This document shows positions 1 through 5,200 of a stretch of DNA of 8,238 bases, piece by piece. Source of the stretch: Lachnospiraceae bacterium. Lineage in GTDB: Bacteria > Bacillota > Clostridia > Lachnospirales > Lachnospiraceae. The translations under genes and the position numbers were made by a program. How positions within the stretch are numbered: position 1 is the first letter of the stretch; each line of letters begins with the position of its first letter. The DNA is taken from the NCBI GenBank assembly GCA_015258065.1, contig JABZIZ010000033.1, positions 1 to 8,238 of the forward strand, given 5' to 3'. The notes below the pieces were generated by a model, which did no database searches, was not told the origin of the DNA, and was given only the letters and a program-made list of their open reading frames with translations.

Positions 1-248
1 GTCTGTGCATCCGCACTTTCTGCGACCTCTTTCTCAGAAGACCCCGTGCCCATTGACGCCATCTCCCCTGCGCCTGCTACCTTCTCCGCACTCATTGCAC
101 TTCCACTCATTGCACTTCCACTCAATTCGCTTGCCATTCCCTCTGTCTTATCCGCACTTCCCATACCGGTCTGACCGGTGCCGCAACCGATCAGGACGAC
201 CGATCCTAGTGCTGCAAGCAGTCCTGCTGCATAATATCTTTTATTCAT
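1..248 (-). CDS. Lipoprotein, N-terminal part, runs off the left edge
   Basis: The first 82 residues of a secreted, lipid-anchored protein are visible. The start is the ATG at 246-248, with AAGGAG about 8 nt upstream. A short basic N-terminus (MNKRYY) is followed by a hydrophobic stretch rich in A, L and V, and then a lipobox ending L-I-G-C with the cysteine at about residue 22. This predicts cleavage by signal peptidase II and anchoring to the outer face of the cytoplasmic membrane. After the cysteine comes a low-complexity linker rich in G, S, A, M, E and K, including two copies of SGSAM. No functional domain lies inside the window, so the role is unknown; a solute-binding or cell-surface lipoprotein would be usual for this architecture, but that is inference. 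A promoter sits just upstream at 287-321. Confidence 0.85.
   Translation of the reverse strand, partial: MNKRYYAAGLLAALGSVVLIGCGTGQTGMGSADKTEGMASELSGSAMSGSAMSAEKVAGAGEMASMGTGSSEKEVAESADAQ
91..120 (-). repeat. Two perfect 15-bp tandem repeats inside the lipoprotein linker
   Basis: Positions 91-105 and 106-120 are identical (ctcattgcacttcca on the plus strand), followed by a partial copy starting at 121. The repeat is in frame and encodes SGSAM twice in the linker behind the lipidated cysteine. A 15-bp unit can expand or contract without breaking the frame, so linker length could vary between strains. Confidence 0.9.
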
Positions 249-286
249 TTTTCTTTCTCCTTCATCCTCTATTTATGTTTTGCGCA

Positions 287-321
287 ATTATATCATATAC
301 CCACATCTCAGTTTGTGACAA
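287..321 (-). promoter_or_regulatory. Promoter of the lipoprotein gene
   Basis: Read on the minus strand, TTGTCA (316-321) is followed by an 18-nt spacer and TATGAT (292-297), overlapping a second possible -10, TATAAT (287-292). Transcription would begin about 30 nt before the ATG at 248. Both boxes are close to the sigma-A consensus. Confidence 0.6.
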
Positions 322-390
322 TCTCACTGTGGAGGAACCTTTGATTCCAGTCAAAAAAAGGAAATTGCGTTGCCGCACCGGCAAATGCAG

Positions 391-596
391 ATGCTTTTGA
401 TGGTAAGACGGCGGATTATTAGGTATGATGTTAAACGCACACCTATCAGTGGTTTCGAGATTGCTCAGAAAATGGGAATAATTGTTATCCCGTATTCTGG
501 ATTAAGCAGAAAAGCGCGACGAGAAGCGAAGAAAGTAAGTCCAGATGGGTTTTATTTAGAGCCGGGAGATGGCAGAGAATACATCTACTATGATGA
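391..596 (+). pseudogene. ImmA/IrrE-family metallopeptidase, N-terminal fragment
   Basis: The fragment starts at ATG 391 or ATG 400 and contains RTPISGFEIAQKMGIIVIPY, then SPDGFYLE and REYIYYDDT. This is the order seen at the N-terminus of ImmA/IrrE (DUF955) proteins, which cleave phage or ICE repressors. The family normally continues with the zinc-binding HExxH helix. Here the similarity stops at about 596, and the next bases belong to a primase gene in another frame, so the catalytic part is missing. No convincing ribosome binding site precedes either ATG. An upstream reading of 19 codons, starting with TTG at 341 behind a GGAGG, ends in a TGATG overlap with ATG 400; it may be the tail of a lost neighbour. 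The assignment rests on recognised motifs only. Confidence 0.65.
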
Positions 597-1126
597 CACA
601 TCGGTAATGGCGGCTTACAGGCTCTCTATGACAAATCCAATGGATTTTATCGGCGGCAGCTGATCTTGACGACGAAGGAAAAGCCTGCCGATCGTGTGGA
701 TAATCCTTTTCTGGTTGAAAAGCTGCGCAGCGAAGTCGAAGGCATTTTCCTGTGGGCATTGGAGGGGCTGCATCACCTGATTGCCAACCACTATCAGTTT
801 ACGGTAAGTGAGCGGACAGCCAACAATCTGAAGGAAGCCATGGAGCAGGCCAACAATGTGACGAGTTTTTTGAAATCCGAGGTTTATTTCAGTGTCCTAG
901 CAGGTTCAAGGTGTAAGTCTACGGATTTTCCCAGGCGTATGTGCGATAGTGTCAGGATAATCTGGAGAAGCCATTGGCAGCTTCAACCTTTATTCATCAG
1001 ATGAAGGAGCAACAGAAATCCCTTGGGATTATCTTCGATGACAAGTGCATTGGTGCCTGCCGGAGATTCCACAATGTGGATTTAAATCCATTTGTACCGT
1101 TGAGTGGAAAGACACCATGGGATTAG
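597..1126 (+). pseudogene. Phage/plasmid primase (D5/P4-like), C-terminal fragment with two lesions
   Basis: From about 600 the frame reads IGNGGLQALYDKSNGFYRRQ, then PADRVDNPFLVEKL, EGIFLWALEGLHHLIANHYQ and NNVTSFLKSE. This is the end of the helicase-like domain and the C-terminal region of the phage/plasmid primase family used for replication by integrated elements. Near 925-932 one base is missing in a T/C tract. Reading continues two frames on as QAYVR, a TAG at 947-949 where the family has Trp, then CQDNLEKPLAASTFIHQMK, IIFDDKCIGACRRFHNVDL and a natural TAG at 1124-1126. The N-terminal primase and Walker motifs are absent because the gene begins at the scar with the ImmA fragment. It cannot give a working enzyme. 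A TTG at 666 is only an internal codon, not a true start. Confidence 0.85.
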
Positions 1127-1173
1127 AAACAAGCTTTAAAAAGGGTGCTCACTAACATTTAGAATATGCAAGA

Positions 1174-1909
1174 TCAGAGCTTTTTATTCCAGTCTTTCGC
1201 AAAGCCATAATAATCCAGCCGCACAAAGGGATACTTTTTTGAAAGGGCAATGACGGCCTCTTTCATCTCTGAGAAGTCACGGACAGGAAGAAGTCTCTTC
1301 ATGATCAGGAAGAAACCGAAGAAATGGGCGTTATACATAGTTCCATCTTCCCGGCGGATCAGTAAGGACTGTTCCCTTTTGTTAAGCGATGGTTTTTGTT
1401 CAAAGAGACGGTTATAAATACGGCTTCCATGCGCACAGAGGTTTCGGATGATGGTCATGCTGTGCATGTATTGCCCGAGGATCTCCGGGCTGCGATTCAT
1501 GGTAAGACCAAAATGCCGGGAAATGGTCGCTTTAAGTGATCGCTCAGAAACAGCATACAGAAAAGAAATATCGGATATCGTCAGCAGGTCAACGTATGCC
1601 CAGAGCGGAATCTCCTGGTGCAGATCATTAACAAAATGCTTCAGATAGGCTTCATGAGTTAATCGTTGCTTCTTTTGCTGGTTAGCCTTGTCGATGATTT
1701 CTTTATGCTTTGTCGGATTCGTGAAGTTTTTGGAATCCAGGTAGCCGAGAGGTCCGTATGCTTTGGTGAACTCATAGGCATAGATGGATTTCGTCTGCAC
1801 TTCAATGGTTTCAATATGATGCAGAATGATATGGCGGAACAATTGTGAGACCGCGAGACCGTAGAATTTCAATCTGTTCATCAATCGTTTTGAAGTCCTT
1901 GCCTGCCAT
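1174..1909 (-). pseudogene. Abi_2 (AbiF/AbiD-type) HEPN abortive-infection protein, internal deletion
   Basis: The true start is ATG 1907-1909, with AAGGAG 6 nt upstream. It encodes MAGKDFKTIDEQIEILRSRG, the usual N-terminus of Abi_2 proteins. After about 24 residues (near 1838) this frame runs out of family similarity and stops 8 codons later. The rest of the protein continues in a different frame as FRHIILHHIETIEVQTKSIY, then AYGPLGYLD, and ends at the TGA at 1174-1176. The stretch that normally links the two parts, roughly 60 residues by memory of the family, is absent, so a deletion changed the frame. The C-terminal part keeps the HEPN RNase motif R-x4-H (RNLCAH, codons at 1446-1429). AbiF-type proteins halt phage growth by cleaving RNA. 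The leader RNA and promoter just upstream remain. A reading from TTG 1929 crosses the start region out of frame and is not the native N-terminus. Confidence 0.8.
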
Positions 1910-1920
1910 AAAAATCTCCT

Positions 1921-1979
1921 TATACGCAAAACGCCCCCAAGTGTGCATGCGCAGAGCGCAGAGGCCTAGGGGAGTTGTT
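1921..1979 (-). ncRNA. Structured leader RNA of the abi gene (abiF-type ncRNA candidate)
   Basis: Between the promoter and the abi ribosome binding site the minus strand reads CTCCCCTAGGCCTC, then TGCGC-TCT-GCGCA (a 5-bp hairpin with a 3-nt loop), then TGCACACTTGGGGGCG. The flanking CCCC and GGGG can close the element as an outer stem. A conserved small RNA upstream of abiF-type genes is known, and in related systems it is thought to act as an antitoxin to the HEPN protein. Here position, size and fold fit that class, but the match is from pattern and context, not from a covariance model. The 5' end is estimated from the -10 box and the 3' end is not defined by a clear terminator. Confidence 0.5.
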
Positions 1980-1982
1980 GAG

Positions 1983-2014
1983 ATTATAATAGCAAGTCAA
2001 GGACGGACTGTCAA
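1983..2014 (-). promoter_or_regulatory. Strong promoter for the leader RNA and abi gene
   Basis: On the minus strand, TTGACA (2009-2014, perfect -35) is followed by a 17-nt spacer and TATTAT (1986-1991), overlapping a perfect TATAAT at 1983-1988. Initiation would fall near 1976-1979, exactly at the base of the CCCC...GGGG element. It is one of the best promoters in the window although the gene behind it is broken. Confidence 0.75.
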
Positions 2015-2024
2015 TAAACAGAAT

Positions 2025-2231
2025 ATGAACGAGACAACGATAAAACAGTATTTGGAGGCAATGCTATGAGGAACGCCACATCGGTGAAGGAACTCAACCG
2101 CCACTCTAGCAGGAACCCCCTTCCGGGTGTATACTCGCACAGAGAGCATCTTTTTTTTACAGGCTCTTTGAACCAATCACTGATTTACCATCTTGGCGCA
2201 GCACCTTACACGGCTTTAGAAAGGCAGGAAG
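2025..2231 (+). other. Gene-poor stretch with ghost start signals and a T8 run
   Basis: No recognisable protein is encoded. A 14-codon reading (MNETTIKQYLEAML, 2025-2069) overlaps by ATGA a second start, ATG 2066, that has a perfect GGAGG at 2054-2058 and 7-nt spacing. The following codons resemble no family I know and run into the nicotinamidase gene out of frame. ATGCT (2061-2065) is complementary to the AGCAT that directly precedes the T8 run near 2152-2159, and GGAA-CCCCC-TTCC can form a small hairpin between them. This may be the edge of a deleted operon or a short RNA ending at the T run; neither is established. Confidence 0.35.
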
Positions 2232-2768
2232 ATGAAGAAGATTCTGATTGTAGTCGATATGCAAAAGGACTTTATTGACGGCTCGCTCGGCACACAGGAG
2301 GCCAGAGAAATCGTAGAGAAGGTGAGACAAAAGATTCTCTCCTATCCCAAGGAGAACGTCTATGCGACACTGGACACTCATACAGACGATTATCTCTCCA
2401 GCCAGGAAGGACAGAATCTTCCTGTCCCTCACTGCATCAAAGGTACCGAGGGCTGGGAGCTGGATGCTTCCCTGCAAGGGCTCATTCCTCCGGATCACTT
2501 TTTTGAGAAAGGAAGTTTCGGTAGTCTGGATTTAACAAGAGCTTTAAAGAATCTATATGCTGAGCAGAGCACCGAAAAAGACTCTCTTTCCATCGAGCTC
2601 ATTGGGCTCTGTACGGATATCTGTGTGGTATCCAATGCGCTTCTGCTAAAGGCTTTTCTCCCGGAAGTACCCCTTTCCGTAGACAGCAGTTGCTGTGCCG
2701 GGGTGACAAAGGAAAAACACGAGGCTGCGCTGGAAACACTGCGCTCTTGTCAGGTAAAGGTGTATTAA
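2232..2768 (+). CDS. Nicotinamidase-like cysteine hydrolase (isochorismatase family)
   Basis: A complete 178-residue protein of the isochorismatase-like fold. The expected catalytic triad is visible: D9 in VVDMQKDF, K93 in FEKGSFGS and C131 in GLCTDICVVSNAL. Metal ligands typical of nicotinamidases are also there: D48 and H50 in LDTH, and H67 in PHCIKGTEGWEL. The likely reaction is hydrolysis of nicotinamide to nicotinate and ammonia in cytosolic NAD salvage. Close relatives can act on other amides, so the substrate is inferred. The start ATG 2232 has AGGA only two bases away, but the protein begins exactly where the family does. The gene stands alone on the plus strand between the abi remnant and a gene-free stretch; no clear promoter is seen. 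Length is normal and the frame is intact. The symbol pncA would fit only if the substrate is nicotinamide. Confidence 0.85.
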   Translation: MKKILIVVDMQKDFIDGSLGTQEAREIVEKVRQKILSYPKENVYATLDTHTDDYLSSQEGQNLPVPHCIKGTEGWELDASLQGLIPPDHFFEKGSFGSLDLTRALKNLYAEQSTEKDSLSIELIGLCTDICVVSNALLLKAFLPEVPLSVDSSCCAGVTKEKHEAALETLRSCQVKVY

Positions 2769-2813
2769 AGGATCGGCTGTCGAAAAACATTCTTTTCGCC
2801 CAACTCTTTTCAG

Positions 2814-2852
2814 AACCATCTTTCCCCTGCCAACTGTTCGGGAAAGATGGTT
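2814..2852. terminator. Perfect 13-bp inverted repeat behind the nicotinamidase gene
   Basis: AACCATCTTTCCC (2814-2826) is perfectly complementary to GGGAAAGATGGTT (2840-2852), with a 13-nt loop. It begins 45 bp after the stop codon, where a terminator is expected. No T run follows on either strand, so it is not a classic intrinsic terminator. It may stabilise the 3' end of the mRNA or be a copy of a dispersed palindromic element. Confidence 0.45.
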
Positions 2853-3132
2853 ATCCGCGCCTTTCAAACATCATTTACAACTAGATTTCCCCTATCCCAC
2901 CCTCGTCTGTTCGTCGGTATTCGGTACTAAGAATAATGGATACCATTTACCTTTGTATGGTTACTGGGCATACGTTGTAAAAAGAGGGTTCGAACCCCTG
3001 TGTATGCGCCCGACATACTGCCATAGCGATTCATTCTCAATCGCGAGAGATCATACCCGCCCGGCCAGACTACCTGCTCTATTGGATGATACAAGCCTCC
3101 TTTTAGGAAATTCTTTTTATACTCACATCCTT
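2853..3132. other. Gene-free stretch dense in small inverted repeats
   Basis: No coding region is supported here. Seen directly: GGTAT (2916-2920) with ATACC (2940-2944); GTATG and CATAC words alternating at 2955, 2969, 3002 and 3014, plus another CATAC at 3052; a 12-bp palindrome GGGTTCGAACCC at 2986-2997; and GCGATT (3026-3031) with AATCGC (3039-3044) around a 7-nt loop. The palindrome resembles a tRNA T-arm, but no full cloverleaf can be built. Several of the hairpins exclude each other. It could be a structured RNA, an old tRNA-associated attachment site, or chance in a scarred region. Confidence 0.4.
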
Positions 3133-3588
3133 TTATTCCATCAGCTCTGTGGTCCAGTTCAGTTCCTGAATGGTTTCCTCTAACTTCCTGAGCGTCCCGG
3201 AATAGTTGTCGATTTCTTTCTGTAAGGCTGCCACGTCCACCGTGCTGTGAATGATGATTTCCGTCTTGGAATAACGATCCACCTTGTCACTGGCAGCACC
3301 GAGGAAATCCCGCAAGATTTGAATGCGCTGCCTGAGACAGTCCCTCTCTGCAATCCGATCCGCAATGCTGCGCTCATCCCGTATGGTGGCCTGATTGGTG
3401 CGGTTGATCCTGACAATCAACGTCTCCAACCGGGTCAGGCAATCATCCAGCTCCTGCAAAAGAGAGGCGGGCTCTTCCGACGGTACTTCTCCCTCCTGCA
3501 CCTTTGCGTTGCGATTCAGCCTGGTATTGATCTCAGAAATTCGTCTCTGCAGATCCGCCCGCTCCGATAATGCAATTGCCAACTTCAT
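3133..3588 (-). CDS. DIP1984-family (DUF6847) coiled-coil protein
   Basis: A complete 151-residue protein, almost entirely helical and charged. It opens with MKLAIALSERADLQRRISEI and carries NRNAKVQEGE, RINRTNQAT and the closing IQELNWTTEL that mark the DIP1984 family (sometimes called septicolysin-like). No enzymatic motif, signal peptide or membrane segment is seen, and the family function is not established. Two starts are possible: ATG 3595-3597 touches the GGAGG directly (zero spacing), while ATG 3586-3588 has the same GGAGG at 9 nt and matches the usual family N-terminus, so I chose the latter. The frameshifted helical remnant lies 27 bp upstream on the same strand, so the two were probably co-transcribed. 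The stop at 3133 faces the gene-free stretch. Confidence 0.8.
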   Translation of the reverse strand: MKLAIALSERADLQRRISEINTRLNRNAKVQEGEVPSEEPASLLQELDDCLTRLETLIVRINRTNQATIRDERSIADRIAERDCLRQRIQILRDFLGAASDKVDRYSKTEIIIHSTVDVAALQKEIDNYSGTLRKLEETIQELNWTTELME

Positions 3589-3615
3589 CTTCCCCATCCT
3601 CCGTTCTCTGTTTTT

Positions 3616-3928
3616 CTATTCGCACTCCACGGCTTCCTGCTCCAGTTTACAATGATATTCGAGCATATAGGAAATCACCGCATCGAACTCTCCTCCCAGA
3701 AGCATCTCCTGTTCCAGGTTCTCCCTCTTTGTATTTTGTCTGAAGAGAGGTGAGGTCCCCGTACTTTCTGATTCTCTGATTTTCCAGGGTCTGGCGTCTG
3801 GGCAAATAGTTTTCAAATATCGTTCCCGCCTCTTTCGACTTTAGATGCTCCTCCAACTTCTTTTGCGCAAGATCCTGTGCATAAGGCCTGGTATGTGTGG
3901 CCCCTGTCAGAAATTCAAGCGAAAATCT
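3616..3928 (-). pseudogene. Helical protein remnant, no start and one frameshift, family unknown
   Basis: Reading on the minus strand from about 3928, just after an in-frame TAG at 3929-3931, gives FLTGATHTRPYAQDLAQKKL, then KSKEAGTIFENYLPRR and RIRKYGDLTSLQTKYK. Near 3728-3731, in a short A run, the sensible reading jumps to another frame: RENLEQEMLLGGEFDAVISY, then MLEYHCKLEQEAVECE and TAG at 3616. One extra A would explain the shift. The combined piece has about 100 residues, rich in E, K, L and Q, and looks like the C-terminal end of a longer cytosolic helical protein. I do not recognise the family. No start codon with a ribosome binding site opens it, and the methyltransferase stop codon lies only 11 bp upstream, so the 5' part was lost. 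The alternative, two overlapping small genes, is less likely because neither has its own start signals. Confidence 0.5.
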
Positions 3929-3939
3929 CTACCTTCTCT

Positions 3940-4695
3940 TCATCCCAAATCACAATCTTTTTTCAATCGAAACAGCGCATACCAATGGCTTGTTTCCGCA
4001 TGTTCTTCCTTATCAAGGCAATGGAGATACCCTTCCTCGATAAACTCCACGCCATTCATGCACTCCTCAATAAGACTTTTATATTCTTCCCGTGTTCTAT
4101 AGATTGCGCTATAATAGGCATTTAAATTGTCGGACCATATATGGTTTAGGGTAATTCTTTCCTTTTTTCCGACACTCTCTTCAAAATAAAACAGGGTATC
4201 CCGATCCGCCAACTGCTTTAAGCCCCGATAACATTCCTTCAACTCTTCTTCATTGATATACATGGAAACACCGACATCCAGCACAACATCATATTTCCGA
4301 GCTGTAATCTTCGGATTGGAAACTGCATCAACAGCGGACATGGCATAAAAGTGGCAGTTCTCATTCTTGATATTCTCCTTTGCCACGGCAATCATTTCCG
4401 AAGAAAAATCCACACCGTAATATTCCTTACATTGATCCGCAACTGCCTCTGCCCATCTTCCCATTCCACAGCCGATATCCAGAATCACCTTGTCTTGATT
4501 GAGCTTTAACTTGGGAATGATCAATTGCTTCTCATACGCATCCCACTTAACGGAAAAATCCGGGTCTTGATCGCCCAGTAAAACCGTCGTATATTCTTGC
4601 TTTCTGTTATTGATCGTCTTGGCTCTTTGATCATAAAAAGAAACGGTATTTTCTGCGTCGATGCTGACTTTTTCTCCGTAAACACGCTCTCTCAT
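3940..4695 (-). CDS. Class I SAM-dependent methyltransferase
   Basis: A complete 251-residue cytosolic enzyme with a Rossmann methyltransferase core. Motif I is VILDIGCGMGRWAEAVA (about residues 70-86, with the G-x-G-x-G loop), followed by the acidic ribose-binding residue D96 in YYGVDFSSEM and a later strand YDVVLDVGVSMYI (about 135-147). The N-terminal 65 residues (FYDQRAKTINN, then TTVLLGDQDPD and WDAYEK) resemble methyltransferases found in glycan and secondary-metabolite clusters, but no such cluster is present here and the substrate is unknown. ATG 4693-4695 is the furthest possible start because a TAG directly precedes it. Its only ribosome binding candidate is a run of nine G five bases upstream. 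The gene lies behind the GH31 remnant on the same strand and may be transcribed with it. Codon frame and length look intact. Confidence 0.8.
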   Translation of the reverse strand: MRERVYGEKVSIDAENTVSFYDQRAKTINNRKQEYTTVLLGDQDPDFSVKWDAYEKQLIIPKLKLNQDKVILDIGCGMGRWAEAVADQCKEYYGVDFSSEMIAVAKENIKNENCHFYAMSAVDAVSNPKITARKYDVVLDVGVSMYINEEELKECYRGLKQLADRDTLFYFEESVGKKERITLNHIWSDNLNAYYSAIYRTREEYKSLIEECMNGVEFIEEGYLHCLDKEEHAETSHWYALFRLKKDCDLG

Positions 4696-4700
4696 CTATG

Positions 4701-4709
4701 CCCCCCCCC
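4701..4709 (-). promoter_or_regulatory. G9 homopolymer acting as ribosome binding site
   Basis: Nine C on the plus strand give nine G on the mRNA, 5 nt before the methyltransferase ATG. No AGGAGG-like alternative is present in this leader, so the G run is the best Shine-Dalgarno candidate. Runs of this length slip during replication, which would change the spacing or strength of the site and could vary expression. Confidence 0.5.
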
Positions 4710-4732
4710 GCTATACTCACCGTGCACCTGGC

Positions 4733-5167
4733 TTATATTCGAATAAATACAGGTATCTTCCCGTTCTCACTCGAGAGAATCACCTGCCCTCCTTTGAAAA
4801 CTTCTCCTGTAAAAAAATCCTTCCACTTCCCTTCCGGTAGATATACCTCTCTGCGGGTCTGATCTTCCTCCATGAATGGAGCGACCAGGTAATCTTCCCC
4901 AAACATGTATTCATCCTCGCAATTCAAACCATTCTCATCCTCCGGGAATTGATAAAAGAGCGGACGCATCATCGGTGTGTTTTCCTTTACTTCATTGATC
5001 ACCTTTTTCCCTTTTTGGTTGACGGCGTCATACTTCTCCCCCATGCCATAGGCGCCCCTGTATTTGATTTTGAGGGTGGCTTTGCCTCTTCCCTGGCGGA
5101 TGAAAATGCCTGTTCCACTTTTATAATCAAATTCTATTTTTCTCTCAGAGCATTCCAAGTTGCGCAT
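4733..5167 (-). pseudogene. GH31 glycosidase collapsed by an in-frame deletion
   Basis: An open frame of 144 codons joins two distant parts of a glycoside hydrolase family 31 enzyme (alpha-glucosidase/alpha-xylosidase type). Residues 1-60 are N-terminal; YRGAYGMGEKYDAVNQKG at about 36-53 is the part before the catalytic barrel. Residues from about 63 (NTPMMRPLFYQFPEDE, then EYMFGEDYLVAPF, VYLPEGKWKDFFTGEVFKGG and KIPVFIR) follow the barrel. The whole TIM barrel with the catalytic aspartates is gone; the scar lies near 4970-4990. The end is also short: TAA comes right after IPVFIR, where the family continues. ATG 5165-5167 has AGGA close upstream and a GGAGG further back. Intact relatives have roughly 650-750 residues. 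The product cannot be a glycosidase, although it may still be translated. It sits 33 bp after the AAA ATPase stop, on the same strand. Confidence 0.8.
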
Positions 5168-5200
5168 CTTTCCTTTGATTCCTCCGTTCCGATTGTTTTT

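Noticed and set aside
5..400. Open frame of 131 codons on the plus strand
   Set aside because: It is antisense to the lipoprotein start, which has a signal peptide, lipobox, ribosome binding site and promoter; the plus-strand translation is low-complexity H, S, L and P without family features.
1830..1850. Programmed frameshift in the abi gene
   Set aside because: No slippery sequence or stimulatory structure is apparent, and a block of the expected protein is missing, so a deletion is the simpler reading.
1174..1929. Intact Abi_2 gene starting at TTG 1929
   Set aside because: The first 30 codons of that frame overlap the real start region out of frame; the family N-terminus MAGKDFKTIDEQ is encoded in another frame from ATG 1909.
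2066..2278. 70-codon gene starting at ATG 2066
   Set aside because: The start signals are good but the protein resembles nothing and its end overlaps the conserved N-terminus of the hydrolase; kept only as an observation.
2960..3080. tRNA gene on the minus strand
   Set aside because: A T-arm-like stem and a 7-nt-loop hairpin exist, but position 33 of the loop is not T, no acceptor stem or D-arm can be paired, and no CCA-like end is present.
2953..3183. Open frame of 76 codons in the gene-free stretch
   Set aside because: No ribosome binding site, and the recognisable RGFEP motif comes only from the GGGTTCGAACCC palindrome; its end overlaps the DIP1984 gene on the other strand.
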